A DNA stretch of 64,000 nucleotides from Shinella fusca (GTDB lineage Bacteria > Pseudomonadota > Alphaproteobacteria > Rhizobiales > Rhizobiaceae), in the NCBI RefSeq assembly GCF_014203155.1, contig NZ_JACHIK010000010.1, forward strand, positions 62,001-126,000. The letters run 5' to 3'. The notes beneath the pieces were generated by a model that was not told where the DNA came from, searched no databases, and saw only the letters and a program-made list of their open reading frames with translations. A program made the translations under genes and the position numbers. Below are positions 43,608-53,000 of the stretch, piece after piece. The stretch's first letter is position 1. Each line of letters starts with the position of its first letter.

Positions 43608-45536
43608 ATGGAATCGAAGGAAAACAAGGGGCTGAGCCGCCGAGCGCTGTTCAGCGCCACCGCCGGCACGGCCGTTCTCGCCGGCACGATGGGGCCTGCC
43701 GCCCTCGGCCTCGGTGCCGCCGGCCTTGCCACCCCGGCCCGTGCCGCCAGCGGCGCCGACGGCTCGGTCGCACCGGGCAAGCTCGACGACTACTACGGCT
43801 TCTGGTCTTCCGGCCAGAGCGGCGAGATGCGCATTCTCGGCATCCCCTCGATGCGCGAGCTGATGCGCGTGCCGGTGTTCAACCGCTGCTCGGCCACCGG
43901 CTGGGGCCAGACCAATGAATCGATCCGCATCCACCAGCGCACGATGTCGGAGAAGACGAAGAAGCAGCTTGCCGCCAACGGCAAGAAGATCCACGACAAC
44001 GGCGACCTGCACCACGTCCACATGTCCTTCACCGAGGGCAAGTACGACGGCCGCTACCTCTTCATGAACGACAAGGCCAACACGCGCGTCGCCCGCGTGC
44101 GCTGCGACGTGATGAAGACCGATGCAATCCTCGAGATCCCGAACGCCAAGGGCATCCACGGCCTGCGCCCGCAGAAGTGGCCGCGCTCGAACTACGTCTT
44201 CTGCAACGGCGAGGACGAAGCGCCGCTCGTCAACGACGGCTCGACCATGACGGACGTGTCGACCTACGTGAACATCTTCACCGCGGTCGATGCCGACAAG
44301 TGGGAAGTCGCCTGGCAGGTTCAGGTCTCGGGCAACCTCGACAACTGCGATGCCGACTACGAGGGCAAGTGGGCCTTCTCGACCTCCTACAACTCGGAAA
44401 TGGGCATGTCGCTGGAGGAGATGACCAAGTCCGAGATGGACCACGTCGTCGTCTTCAACCTCGCCGAGATCGAGAAGGCGATTGCCGCCGGGAAGTACGA
44501 GGAGATCAACGGCGTCAAGGTGCTCGACGGGCGCAAGGAGGCCAAGTCCCTCTTCACCCGCTACATCCCCGTCGCCAACAACCCGCACGGCTGCAACATG
44601 GCGCCGGACAGGAAGCACCTGTGCGTCGCCGGCAAGCTCTCGCCGACGGTCACGGTGCTCGACGTGACGAAGTTCGACGCGATCTTCTACGAGAACGCCG
44701 AACCGCGCAGCGCCGTCGTCGCCGAACCGGAACTCGGCCTCGGCCCGCTCCACACCGCCTTCGACGGGCGGGGCAACGCCTATACCTCGCTCTTCCTCGA
44801 CAGCCAGGTGGTCAAGTGGAACATCGAGGAGGCCATCCGCGCCTATGCCGGCGAGAAGATCGATCCGATCAAGGACAAGCTCGACGTCCAGTACCAGCCG
44901 GGCCACCTGAAGATCGTTATGGGCGAGACGCTGGATGCGGCCAACGACTGGCTGGTGTGCCTGTGCAAGTTCTCCAAGGACCGCTTCCTCAATGTCGGCC
45001 CCCTGAAGCCGGAGAACGACCAGCTCATCGACATTTCCGGCGACAAGATGAAGCTGGTGCACGACGGCCCGACCTTCGCCGAGCCGCACGACGCCATCGC
45101 CGTCGCGCCGTCGATCCTGCCGAACATCAAGTCGGTCTGGGATCGCCAGGACAAGCACTGGGCCGAGACGCGCAAGCAGGCCGAGGCCGACGGCGTCAAC
45201 ATCGACGAGTGGACCGACGCCGTCATCCGCGACGGCAACAAGGTGCGCGTCTACATGACCTCCGTCGCGCCGAGCTTCAGCCAGGAGAGCTTCACGGTGA
45301 AGGAAGGCGACGAGGTCACGGTGATCGTCACCAACCTCGACGAGATCGACGACCTGACGCACGGCTTCACCATGGGCAACCATGGCGTGGCCATGGAGGT
45401 CGGGCCGCAGATGACGAGCTCCGTCACCTTCGTCGCGGCCAATGCGGGCGTTTACTGGTACTATTGCCAGTGGTTCTGCCATGCCCTGCACATGGAAATG
45501 CGCGGGCGCATGTTCGTGGAACCGAAGGACGCCTGA
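43608..45536 (+). CDS. nosZ: Nitrous oxide reductase, clade I
   Basis: The 642-aa periplasmic enzyme reduces N2O to N2, the last step of denitrification. The twin-arginine signal '[18 protein letters not shown]' marks clade I and Tat export of folded protein. The N-terminal seven-bladed propeller binds CuZ through seven His residues ('LHHVHMSF' among them). The C-terminal cupredoxin holds CuA: Cys620, Trp622, Cys624, His628 and Met631 in '[12 protein letters not shown]'. It begins 16 bases after nosR. Length and motifs are complete, so the enzyme should be functional. Confidence 0.98.
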   Translation: MESKENKGLSRRALFSATAGTAVLAGTMGPAALGLGAAGLATPARAASGADGSVAPGKLDDYYGFWSSGQSGEMRILGIPSMRELMRVPVFNRCSATGWGQTNESIRIHQRTMSEKTKKQLAANGKKIHDNGDLHHVHMSFTEGKYDGRYLFMNDKANTRVARVRCDVMKTDAILEIPNAKGIHGLRPQKWPRSNYVFCNGEDEAPLVNDGSTMTDVSTYVNIFTAVDADKWEVAWQVQVSGNLDNCDADYEGKWAFSTSYNSEMGMSLEEMTKSEMDHVVVFNLAEIEKAIAAGKYEEINGVKVLDGRKEAKSLFTRYIPVANNPHGCNMAPDRKHLCVAGKLSPTVTVLDVTKFDAIFYENAEPRSAVVAEPELGLGPLHTAFDGRGNAYTSLFLDSQVVKWNIEEAIRAYAGEKIDPIKDKLDVQYQPGHLKIVMGETLDAANDWLVCLCKFSKDRFLNVGPLKPENDQLIDISGDKMKLVHDGPTFAEPHDAIAVAPSILPNIKSVWDRQDKHWAETRKQAEADGVNIDEWTDAVIRDGNKVRVYMTSVAPSFSQESFTVKEGDEVTVIVTNLDEIDDLTHGFTMGNHGVAMEVGPQMTSSVTFVAANAGVYWYYCQWFCHALHMEMRGRMFVEPKDA

Positions 45537-45539
45537 GCC

Positions 45540-46868
45540 ATGCGCCTGCCCGTCCTCCTCATCGGCCTTCTTCTCGCCTCGCCGCTTGCCGCGGCGGAGC
45601 GTGTGGTCGCGCCCGGGGCGGGCAGCCTCGCTATCGCCATCGCCGCGGCCGCCCCCGGCGATGTGCTGACGCTATCCGGCGGGACCTATGCCGGCCCCGT
45701 CGTCATCGACCGGCCGCTCACCATCACCGGCCCGCGCGGGGCCGTGGTCGACGGGCTCGGCAAGGGCAGCGTGATGACGATCGCCGCGCCGGACGTGCGG
45801 CTTTCCGGCTTCACCGTCACCGGCTCCGGCCGCATCAACGAGGACCTCGACGCCGGCGTGAAGATCGTCAAGGGCGCCGACCGCGCCCGCATCGAAAAGC
45901 TGCTCGTTACCGGCAACATGCACGGCATCGACGTGCACGGCGGGCGCGATGCCGCCGTCATAGCAAACGAGATCGTCGGCACGCGCGACGCCCGCATGAA
46001 CGAGCGCGGCAACGGCATCTATGTGTGGAACAGCCCCGGCACGCTGCTGGAAGGTAACCTCATCCGCTACGGCCGCGACGGCATCTTCTCCAATGCCAGC
46101 TCGAACAGCATCTATCGCGGCAACGTGATGCGCGACCTGCGTTTCGCCGTGCATTTCATGTACACGCGCAATACCGAGGTTTCCGGCAATGTCTCCGTCG
46201 GCAACCATCTCGGCTTCGCCATCATGTTCTCCGACCGCACGAAGATCCGGGGCAATCTCAGCCTCGGCGACCGCGAGCACGGGCTGATGCTCAACTATGC
46301 CAACAATGCCAACGTCACCGGCAACCTCGTGCGCGGCGGCACAAAGAAATGCCTCTTCATCTACAATGCCCACAAGAACCTCATCTGGAACAACCGCTTC
46401 GAGGGCTGCGGCATCGGCATCCATTTCACCGCCGGCTCCGAGAAGAACGTGCTCACCGGCAACGCCTTCATCGCCAACCGCGAACAGGTGAAATATGTCG
46501 GCACGCGCAACATGGAATGGAGCCATGAGGGCAGGGGCAATTTCTGGTCCGATCACCCGGCCTTCGACCTCAACGGCGACGGCATCGCCGACAGTTTCTA
46601 CCGCCCCAACGACCTGATGGACCAGATCCTCTGGTCGCAGCCGGCGGCAAGCCTCCTCATCGGCTCGCCCGCCGTGCAGCTCGTGCGCTGGAGCCAGCGG
46701 GACTTTCCCGCCACGCTCCCCGGCGGCGTGCGCGACAGCGCACCGCTGATGCGCCCCCTTGCCATATCCGTCCCGCCCGAAATCCTCGGCTACGAAGCCG
46801 AGGCCGCCGGCCGCTGGGCCGAAGGAAATAACGATGACACCGACACTGACGATCTCGCGGCTCACTAA
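45540..46868 (+). CDS. nosD: Copper-cluster maturation protein, periplasmic beta-helix
   Basis: A 442-aa protein with an N-terminal signal peptide (to about residue 20, 'LASPLAAAE'). It then has a right-handed parallel beta-helix (CASH domain) seen as repeated 'GN.....G...' turns such as 'GNMHGIDVHGG', 'GNLIRYGRDGIF' and 'GNLSLGDREHGLML'. NosD works with the NosFY ABC transporter to build the CuZ site of NosZ. It starts three bases after nosZ and its end overlaps nosF by 35 bases, so the genes are tightly coupled. Confidence 0.95.
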   Translation: MRLPVLLIGLLLASPLAAAERVVAPGAGSLAIAIAAAAPGDVLTLSGGTYAGPVVIDRPLTITGPRGAVVDGLGKGSVMTIAAPDVRLSGFTVTGSGRINEDLDAGVKIVKGADRARIEKLLVTGNMHGIDVHGGRDAAVIANEIVGTRDARMNERGNGIYVWNSPGTLLEGNLIRYGRDGIFSNASSNSIYRGNVMRDLRFAVHFMYTRNTEVSGNVSVGNHLGFAIMFSDRTKIRGNLSLGDREHGLMLNYANNANVTGNLVRGGTKKCLFIYNAHKNLIWNNRFEGCGIGIHFTAGSEKNVLTGNAFIANREQVKYVGTRNMEWSHEGRGNFWSDHPAFDLNGDGIADSFYRPNDLMDQILWSQPAASLLIGSPAVQLVRWSQRDFPATLPGGVRDSAPLMRPLAISVPPEILGYEAEAAGRWAEGNNDDTDTDDLAAH

Positions 46869-47733
46869 GCGCTTCGGCGCGGTGGAGGCGCTGAAGGCGG
46901 TCTCGCTCGCGCTGGAGCCGGGAAAGCGCGCGGCCCTGCTCGGCCATAACGGCGCGGGCAAGTCGACGATGATGAAGATCGTCCTCGGCCTCATTCCCTT
47001 CGACAGCGGCGAGGTTTCCGTTTGCGGCCTGCGCCCCGGCTCGCCCGCCGCGCGGGTCGAGGTTGCTTACCTGCCGGAAAACGTCGCCTTCCACCCGGCG
47101 CTGACGGGCGAAGAGCAACTTCGCTATTATCTGGCATTGCGCGGCGAGAGCCCGCGCCAGGCCATGGACCTTCTTGCGCGCGTCGGCCTTGCCCATGCCG
47201 CGCGGCGGCGGATCGGCACCTATTCCAAGGGCATGCGTCAGCGCGTGGGCCTTGCCCAGACGCTGATCGGCAAGCCGCGCCTCCTCGTGCTCGACGAGCC
47301 GACCTCCGGCCTCGACCCGGTCTCCCGGCGCGATTTCTACGATCTCCTCGACGGCCTTGCCGCCGAGGGGACGGCGATCCTCCTCTCCTCCCATGTGCTG
47401 ACGGAAGTCGAGGCGCGCACCGACAGCATCCTCATCCTGTCCGGCGGCGTGCTGGTGGCCGAGGGCACGCTTGCCGACCTGCGCGCCCGCGCCGCGCTGC
47501 CGGTCGCCTTCTCCGTCCGCCCCGCGCCCGGCCACGCTCCGGTGCTGGCGGCGGCCTTTCCGGAAGCCGCCCTGGGTGAGGACGGGGTCCTGCGCCTTTC
47601 CTGCGCGCAGAAGGACAAGCTGCCGCTCCTTGCCCGTATCGCCTCCCATGGCGCGGCGGTCGCCGATATCGACGTGATCCCGCCGAGCCTCGAGGACATC
47701 TACAGCCATTTCAGCCGGAGGGACGGGCAATGA
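46834..47733 (+). CDS. nosF: ABC transporter ATPase for NosZ copper-site maturation
   Basis: A 299-aa ATPase with Walker A GHNGAGKST, a signature-loop variant 'YSKGMRQRVGLAQ' and Walker B 'LLVLDEPTSGLDP'. The 'SKGM' form instead of SGGQ is common in NosF and related CcmA-like ATPases. The start at 46834 follows GAAGGAAAT and lies within the end of nosD. With the membrane partner NosY and periplasmic NosD it supplies sulfur and assembles CuZ in NosZ. Confidence 0.95.
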   Translation: MTPTLTISRLTKRFGAVEALKAVSLALEPGKRAALLGHNGAGKSTMMKIVLGLIPFDSGEVSVCGLRPGSPAARVEVAYLPENVAFHPALTGEEQLRYYLALRGESPRQAMDLLARVGLAHAARRRIGTYSKGMRQRVGLAQTLIGKPRLLVLDEPTSGLDPVSRRDFYDLLDGLAAEGTAILLSSHVLTEVEARTDSILILSGGVLVAEGTLADLRARAALPVAFSVRPAPGHAPVLAAAFPEAALGEDGVLRLSCAQKDKLPLLARIASHGAAVADIDVIPPSLEDIYSHFSRRDGQ

Positions 47734-48554
47734 CGAGCCGCATCCTCGCCACCGCGCTCTCGGAATTCCGTATCGCCTTCCGCAACCGCTGGGTCGCCAT
47801 CGCCACCGGCATGATGGTGCTGTTCGCGCTGGTGCTTGCCGCCGCCGGCGCCGCCCCGACCGGCGATGTCGGCGTCGACCGGCTCTCGGTGACCGTCGCC
47901 TCGCTGACGTCGCTTGCCGTCTATCTCGTGCCGCTGCTCGCGCTGCTGATGAGCTTCGATGCGGTGGCGGGCGAGGTGGAGCGCGGCACGCTGCCGCTGC
48001 TGCTCACCTATCCCGTCTCGCGCCTCGAAATCCTCATCGGCAAGCTCGCCGCGCATCTCGCCATTCTCGGCCTTGCGGCCTGCCTCGGCTACGGCGCGGC
48101 GGCGCTGGTGGCGGTATGGGCCGATCCGGCCGCGATCAAGGGGCTCGGCGCGCTCTGGCGGCTGATCTGGTCCTCGGTGCTGCTGGGGGCGACCTTCCTC
48201 GGCGCGGGCTATGCGCTCTCGGCGCTCTCGCGCCGGCCCTCCGGCGCGGCGGGGCTTGCCATCGCTCTCTGGCTCGCCGCTGTGGTGCTCTACGATCTCG
48301 CCCTGCTGGCGCTTATCGTCAGCGACGGCGGCGGGGCCTTCACCACCGGGGCGCTGCCCGTCGCCCTCCTCGCCAACCCGGCCGATGCCTTCCGCGTCTT
48401 CAATCTCTCTGCTGCCGAGGCGGTCGCGGCTGCCGGCGGCATCGGCGGGGCGGCCGGGGCGATCCCGCTCTGGCAATCGGCCGCCTCGCTCTTCCTCTGG
48501 CCGCTCGCCGCCCTCGCGCTCGCCGTTGCCGCCTTCCGCAAGGTGACGCCATGA
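47730..48554 (+). CDS. nosY: ABC transporter permease for NosZ maturation
   Basis: A 274-aa inner-membrane protein with six predicted helices, typical of ABC-2-type permeases. The segment 'ALLMSFDAVAGEVERGTLPLLLTYPVSRLEILIGKL' is diagnostic of NosY-like permeases. It overlaps nosF and nosL by four bases on each side. It forms the NosF2Y2 transporter core whose periplasmic partner is NosD. Confidence 0.95.
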   Translation: MTSRILATALSEFRIAFRNRWVAIATGMMVLFALVLAAAGAAPTGDVGVDRLSVTVASLTSLAVYLVPLLALLMSFDAVAGEVERGTLPLLLTYPVSRLEILIGKLAAHLAILGLAACLGYGAAALVAVWADPAAIKGLGALWRLIWSSVLLGATFLGAGYALSALSRRPSGAAGLAIALWLAAVVLYDLALLALIVSDGGGAFTTGALPVALLANPADAFRVFNLSAAEAVAAAGGIGGAAGAIPLWQSAASLFLWPLAALALAVAAFRKVTP

Positions 48555-49135
48555 GAAGCCGCCTTCGCCCCGTGCTGCTCCTTGCCGCCCTCGCGCTGCT
48601 GTCCGCCTGCAAGGAGGATGTGGCGCAGAATATCGTGCCGCAGGAGATGACGCCGGAAACCCTCGGCCACTATTGCCAGATGAACCTCCTGGAGCATCCC
48701 GGCCCCAAGGCGCAGGTCTTCCTCGAAGGCAATGCCGCACCGCTGTTCTTCAGCCAGGTGCGCGACGCCATCGCCTATATGCGCGGGCCCGAGCAGGTCG
48801 CGCCGATCCTCGCCGTCTATGTCAACGACATGGGCGCGGCCGGGGCGACCTGGGACCAGCCCGGCAAGGGCAACTGGATCGCCGCGGACGCCGCCTTCTA
48901 TGTCGTCGGCTCCGACAGGCGCGGCGGCATGGGCGCGCCGGAGACCGCGCCCTTCTCCAGCCGGGAAAAGGCCGAGGCCTTCGCCCGTGCGGAGGGCGGC
49001 CGCGTGCTGGCGCTCGCCGAGATCACCGATGCCATGGTGCTGACGCCGGTGGAGACCGGCGCGGACGACCAGAAGGAGGGCGACGAGGACTACCTCGACC
49101 GCCTGCGCACCCTGCCACAAAAAGACGGAGATTGA
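48551..49135 (+). CDS. nosL: Copper chaperone lipoprotein of the nos system
   Basis: A 194-aa lipoprotein with lipobox 'LLSACKED', so the lipidated Cys is at about residue 20. The copper-binding segment 'GHYCQMNLLEHPGPKAQVF' carries the Cys-x-Met pair found in NosL. The acidic C-terminal tail 'GADDQKEGDEDYLDRL' is also normal. It delivers Cu(I) to the NosDFY complex for the CuZ and CuA sites. ATG at 48551 overlaps the nosY stop. Confidence 0.94.
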   Translation: MRSRLRPVLLLAALALLSACKEDVAQNIVPQEMTPETLGHYCQMNLLEHPGPKAQVFLEGNAAPLFFSQVRDAIAYMRGPEQVAPILAVYVNDMGAAGATWDQPGKGNWIAADAAFYVVGSDRRGGMGAPETAPFSSREKAEAFARAEGGRVLALAEITDAMVLTPVETGADDQKEGDEDYLDRLRTLPQKDGD

Positions 49136-49139
49136 TCCC

Positions 49140-50057
49140 ATGATGCTGACCCGCCGCCGCCTGATCGCGATTTCCGCCGCTCTCGCCGTCCTGCCCGCCG
49201 CCGCCCGCGCCGGCACGGGGACCGCGCATCTGTGGACCGGGCAGGCGCTCGGCGCGCGCGCCTCGATCCGCATCGACCACCCGGACGGCGCGGCCATCGC
49301 CGCCCGCGTCATGGCCGAGATCGACCGGCTGGAAAACATCCTCAGCCTCTATCGCCCGAATAGCACCCTCTCGCGGCTGAACGCCGAAGGGCATCTTGCC
49401 GAACCGCCCTTCGAGCTTCTCGAATGCCTGTCGCTGGCCGGCGCGGTGCATGCGGCAAGCGCCGGCCGGTTCGACCCGACCGTGCAGCCGTTCTGGGCGC
49501 TCTGGGCGGAAGCGGCGGTCCGCGGCGAGCGGCCGTCGGAAAAGGCCGTCAAGGCCGTGCTGAAAAAGACCGGCTGGCAGAAGGTGGCGCTCGACGCCGG
49601 CGCAGTCACCCTCCGGCCCGGCATGGCGCTCACCCTCAACGGGATCGGCCAGGGCTATGTCGCCGACAGGGTCGCCACGCTGCTGGAGGCCGAGGGCCTC
49701 ACCGATATCCTGATCGACACCGGCGAGTTCCGCGCCCTCGGTGGTGAGCCGCGGGGCGGCGACTGGCCGGTGCGGCTGGAGACCGGCGAGCGCGTGGCGC
49801 TGCGCCAGCGCGCGCTTGCCACCTCCGCCCCGCTCGGCACGACCTTCGACCAGGCCGGACATGACGGCCATATCATCGATCCTGCGACGGGAATGCCGGC
49901 GCCCGCGAAATGGCGGGCGATTTCCATCTCCGCCCCCTCGGCGGCAATCGCCGACGCCCTGGCGACGGCCGCCTGCCTCATGCCGGATACCGGCACGATC
50001 CTCGCCATGCTCGACCGCTTTGACGGCGCGCGCCTTGAAGCCGGAACGGCGGCCTGA
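49140..50057 (+). CDS. nosX: Periplasmic FAD:protein FMN transferase of the nos system
   Basis: An ApbE-family protein of 305 aa that attaches FMN to NosR through a phosphoester bond. A twin-arginine-like N-terminus 'TRRRLIAISAALAVLPAAARA' directs it to the periplasm. Family motifs are 'EIDRLENILSLYRPNSTLSRLN', 'FDPTVQPF', 'LNGIGQGYVAD' and the C-terminal 'HIIDPATGMPA' with the metal-binding region. It is the last nos gene and begins four bases after nosL. Its flavin substrate site is the SGAT motif of NosR in the same operon. Confidence 0.94.
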   Translation: MMLTRRRLIAISAALAVLPAAARAGTGTAHLWTGQALGARASIRIDHPDGAAIAARVMAEIDRLENILSLYRPNSTLSRLNAEGHLAEPPFELLECLSLAGAVHAASAGRFDPTVQPFWALWAEAAVRGERPSEKAVKAVLKKTGWQKVALDAGAVTLRPGMALTLNGIGQGYVADRVATLLEAEGLTDILIDTGEFRALGGEPRGGDWPVRLETGERVALRQRALATSAPLGTTFDQAGHDGHIIDPATGMPAPAKWRAISISAPSAAIADALATAACLMPDTGTILAMLDRFDGARLEAGTAA

Positions 50058-50144
50058 CCCGTTCCGGCACATCTTCTTGGTTAACCGTCCGTTGCGCCAT
50101 CGCGTAGAATTTTAGTCAAGTTGCATTTCGAAATAAAGCGCACG

Positions 50145-50174
50145 TTCACCGTGTATTTTAGCGGGATATATAAT
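50145..50174 (+). promoter_or_regulatory. Sigma-70-type promoter for the LapG-like gene
   Basis: TTCACC (50145-50150) and a perfect TATAAT (50169-50174) are 18 bases apart in the AT-rich 157-bp gap after nosX. The -10 lies 40 bases before the start at 50215. A good candidate, indicating that the gene is transcribed separately from the nos operon. Confidence 0.55.
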
Positions 50175-50214
50175 TCGGTCGGGTAGTTTGTTCTCAACCT
50201 TGGAGAGCAGACCG

Positions 50215-51075
50215 ATGGCAAAGAAACAGGCATTTTCGGCAGGACGGCATTACATCGCAGCGGTAAGCGGCATCGTGCTCGGCGGCTTTCTCTTCGCCGA
50301 CAGCGTCGCCAATGGCGACATGAGCGCCGATGTCCCGCTCCCCGCGATCCCGGCAGGCGTCGAGATGAGCGCGAACCTTGGCGCGGCGAACGATCTCGAC
50401 CTCGGCCTCGACATGACGACGACGAGCACCGTGACGACCGGCCTCTTCGGCTCCGTCGCCTTCCCCTTCAAGCCGGGGGCTCTCTCGCGCTGGAAGCAGA
50501 TCGAACAGGCCGCCGCCGGCCTTTCGCAGGAAGACTGCGGCGAGCAGGTCACCTGCCGGATCCGCTCGAAGATGCTGCGCGAGACGATCGACGCTTCGGC
50601 GGACCAGCCGCTCCTGCGCAGGATCGAGGCGGTCAACGTCGCGGTGAACCGGATGGTCCGCTACGGCAAGGACATCGACGTGCACGGCAAGTTCGACTAC
50701 TGGGCCATGCCGACGGAAATCCTCGCTTCCGGCCGCGGCGACTGCGAGGACTATGCGATCCTCAAGCTCGCCGCCCTGCGTCAGGCGGGCGTCGAGGCCG
50801 ACGACATGACGCTGGTCGTGCTGCGGGAATCGCGGCGCAATTTCTACCACGCCGTCCTCACCGTCTCGGTCGATGGCCGCAACTACGTGCTCGACAACAT
50901 GCGCGATGCGGTCCTGACCGACCGGCAACTGCCGGAATACCAGGCGCTCTATTCGCTCGGAACCGAGCGGGCCTGGGTGCACGGTTACAAGCGCGGCTCG
51001 GAATACGCCATGCAGAAGCGCCCCGCTTCGCTCGATGCGGTGCAGCCGGGCGAGGGCATCCCCGTCTCGTTCTGA
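50215..51075 (+). CDS. Transglutaminase-like periplasmic cysteine protease, LapG-like (peptidase C93)
   Basis: A 286-aa protein with an N-terminal hydrophobic export segment (about residues 12-30) and a bacterial transglutaminase-like cysteine proteinase domain. The catalytic triad is Cys177 in 'GRGDCEDYA', His212 in 'FYHAVLTV' and Asp227 in 'VLDNM'. The LapG family cuts giant adhesins near their N-terminus to release biofilm cells, controlled by the c-di-GMP receptor LapD. The convergent type I secretion operon supports this. Neither the adhesin nor lapD is in this window. ATG 50215 has GGAGAG upstream. Confidence 0.85.
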   Translation: MAKKQAFSAGRHYIAAVSGIVLGGFLFADSVANGDMSADVPLPAIPAGVEMSANLGAANDLDLGLDMTTTSTVTTGLFGSVAFPFKPGALSRWKQIEQAAAGLSQEDCGEQVTCRIRSKMLRETIDASADQPLLRRIEAVNVAVNRMVRYGKDIDVHGKFDYWAMPTEILASGRGDCEDYAILKLAALRQAGVEADDMTLVVLRESRRNFYHAVLTVSVDGRNYVLDNMRDAVLTDRQLPEYQALYSLGTERAWVHGYKRGSEYAMQKRPASLDAVQPGEGIPVSF

Positions 51076-51096
51076 CGGGGCGTCGGCCCTGCCCGC

Positions 51097-51714
51097 TCAG
51101 GGCAGGACGTAGCAGAGGATGATGGTCCGGTCCGAGGCCGGCGCCAGCAGGGCATTGAGCTGCCCGCGCATGCGCCGGCCGCCGAACCCGACCGTAAAGC
51201 CCACGCCCAGCGGCCGGTTGCCGCTCTCCTTCAGGATGGCGGCGAGAGCGCTCAGTTGCACGTCGAGCGCAAGGCGGAGGTCGCGGTTGACCGGCTCCGT
51301 TTCCGCAGTCGGGAACCGGGCCTGGATATAGCCGAGGAAAGCCTGGTTGTAGGCGACGAGCTGCCTGTCCGGCCCGAGGGCGAATGCCGGACCGGGCGAA
51401 GCCCGCACGAGGTTGGCGATGCCGGAGGGATCGGTGATCCTGCGCTCGGCGGCCAGTTTGTCGAGCGCCCAGCGCAGGCAATGGACCCGCAGGAGCGATG
51501 TCGCGTTGGCCGATTGCGGCGCATCCGCGAGAAGGACGCCGACCAGCGCGCCGATCTTCTTCTGCCGGGCGTCGGCGATCTCCTTCAGCACCTGCCAGTA
51601 GACCGCTTCGAGGCGGATGCCGCGGCGAACGCCGTCAACCTCCACGACGCGGAAGACGAGATCCGTATCCCGCGTCGGCGGGCGGTCTCCCGCCGTGTCG
51701 GAAGGACGCTCCAT
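51097..51714 (-). CDS. Ribbon-helix-helix protein with PAS-like C-terminal domain
   Basis: A 205-aa protein. Residues about 20-85 fit the RHH_4 family: 'VVEVDGVRRGIRLEAVYWQVLKEIADARQKKIGALVGVLL' followed by 'LRVHCLRWALDKL'. Residues about 95-200 look like a PAS domain ('RASPGPAFALGPDRQLVAYNQAFLGY'). It starts two bases after the hlyD-like gene, so it is the fourth gene of the type I secretion operon. It may be a DNA-binding sensor that adjusts adhesin secretion; the function is not known. Domain calls are from pattern recognition. Confidence 0.65.
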   Translation of the reverse strand: MERPSDTAGDRPPTRDTDLVFRVVEVDGVRRGIRLEAVYWQVLKEIADARQKKIGALVGVLLADAPQSANATSLLRVHCLRWALDKLAAERRITDPSGIANLVRASPGPAFALGPDRQLVAYNQAFLGYIQARFPTAETEPVNRDLRLALDVQLSALAAILKESGNRPLGVGFTVGFGGRRMRGQLNALLAPASDRTIILCYVLP

Positions 51715-51716
51715 GG

Positions 51717-53000
51717 CTACCGTTCCCGCATGGCCTCGGTGCGCGCCTTGTTGATCGGCTTCAGGAGATATTGCAGGATCGTCTTGCGGCCGGTCATGAT
51801 GTCGACCGAGGCCACCATGCCGGGAATGATGGCATGGGACTTGCCGTTGCGGAAGATCTCGGATTTGTCCGTCTTCACCTGCGCGAGATAATAGGTCTCG
51901 TTGGACTTCTCGTCGAACATGGAATCGGCGGAAACGTTGGACACCTCGCCCTGCAGGCCCCCGTAGATGGAGAAGTCGAAGGCGGTGACCTTCACCAGCG
52001 CCGGCTGCCCGACGCGGATGAAGGCGATATCGTTGGGCGATATGCGCGCTTCCACGAGCAGCGTGTCGGAGGTCGGCACCACCTCGGCGACGACCGTGCC
52101 GGGCTGCACGTAGCCGCCGATCGTGGTGATCTCCAGCCGGTTGACGACGCCGTCCACCGGCGAGCGCAGGTCGGTGCGCTGCACCCGGTCGGACGCCCCG
52201 CGCACGGTTTCCGTGACGACGGAAAGGTCGGCGAGCGCCTTGGTCTTCTCCGCCAGCGCCTCCTGCTGGAAGGTGAGCATCAGTTCGTCGACCTGGAGAG
52301 AGGCTTCCTTGATGGCGGCGCGAAGGCGGTCGAGCGATTCCTGCAGCAGCTTGAGCTGGCCGGTGGCGTCGGTCAGCTCCTTCTGCACGCGCAGAAGATC
52401 GGTCTGCGGGGCGAGCTTGCGCTGGACGAGCGGCTCCAGAAGGCCGGCCTCCTTCTGCGAGAGGGCGACGTTCTCCTCAAGCCGGCGAATGCTCACCAGC
52501 GCCTCGTCGAGTTCCTTGCGCCGCTGCAGGTGGCGTTCCTGCAGCACCGAAAGCTTGTTCTGGAAGGCATCGCGCCGCGCCTTGAGAAGCTGGGCCTCGT
52601 TCTCGCAGATTTCCGGGCTCGTCTTGGCGACCTCCTGCGGGCAGGTCATCGGCGAGGTCATGTCGCCGGCCTGCTCCACTTCCAGGCGGGCGATCTGCAC
52701 GCGCAGCGCCCGGGCGCGCGCCTCCAGCTCGCCGAGCGTGGAGGTCGTCGCGGTGTCGTCGAGCCGCACGAGAAGGTCGCCCTTCTTGACGATCTGGCCG
52801 AGCTTGACCGCGATTTCCTGCACCACGCTCGCCTCGCTCGCCTGGATGAGCTGGGTGCGGGAGACCGGCACGACCTTGCCCTGTCCGCGCGCGATCTCGT
52901 CCACCTCGGTGAATGCCGCCCAGACGACGAAGCTCACGATCAGCAGGGCGACCGAAACGAGGCTCATGCGAGCCCAGAGGGGAGGGGCGTCCGTCGTCAT
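51717..53000 (-). CDS. Type I secretion periplasmic adaptor (HlyD family)
   Basis: A 427-aa membrane-fusion protein. A short cytoplasmic N-terminus and one helix ('LVSVALLIVSFVVWAAF', residues 13-29) precede the lipoyl half 'EIAVKLGQIVKKGDLLVRLDD'. A long coiled coil (about 85-270) and the second lipoyl half 'TDLRSPVDGVVNRLEITTIGG' follow. The C-terminal 'PGMVASVDIMTGRKTILQYLLKPINKA' is the HlyD/LapC signature. It overlaps the ABC gene by four bases. It links the ABC exporter with the TolC-like channel of the same operon. Confidence 0.93.
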   Translation of the reverse strand: MTTDAPPLWARMSLVSVALLIVSFVVWAAFTEVDEIARGQGKVVPVSRTQLIQASEASVVQEIAVKLGQIVKKGDLLVRLDDTATTSTLGELEARARALRVQIARLEVEQAGDMTSPMTCPQEVAKTSPEICENEAQLLKARRDAFQNKLSVLQERHLQRRKELDEALVSIRRLEENVALSQKEAGLLEPLVQRKLAPQTDLLRVQKELTDATGQLKLLQESLDRLRAAIKEASLQVDELMLTFQQEALAEKTKALADLSVVTETVRGASDRVQRTDLRSPVDGVVNRLEITTIGGYVQPGTVVAEVVPTSDTLLVEARISPNDIAFIRVGQPALVKVTAFDFSIYGGLQGEVSNVSADSMFDEKSNETYYLAQVKTDKSEIFRNGKSHAIIPGMVASVDIMTGRKTILQYLLKPINKARTEAMRER

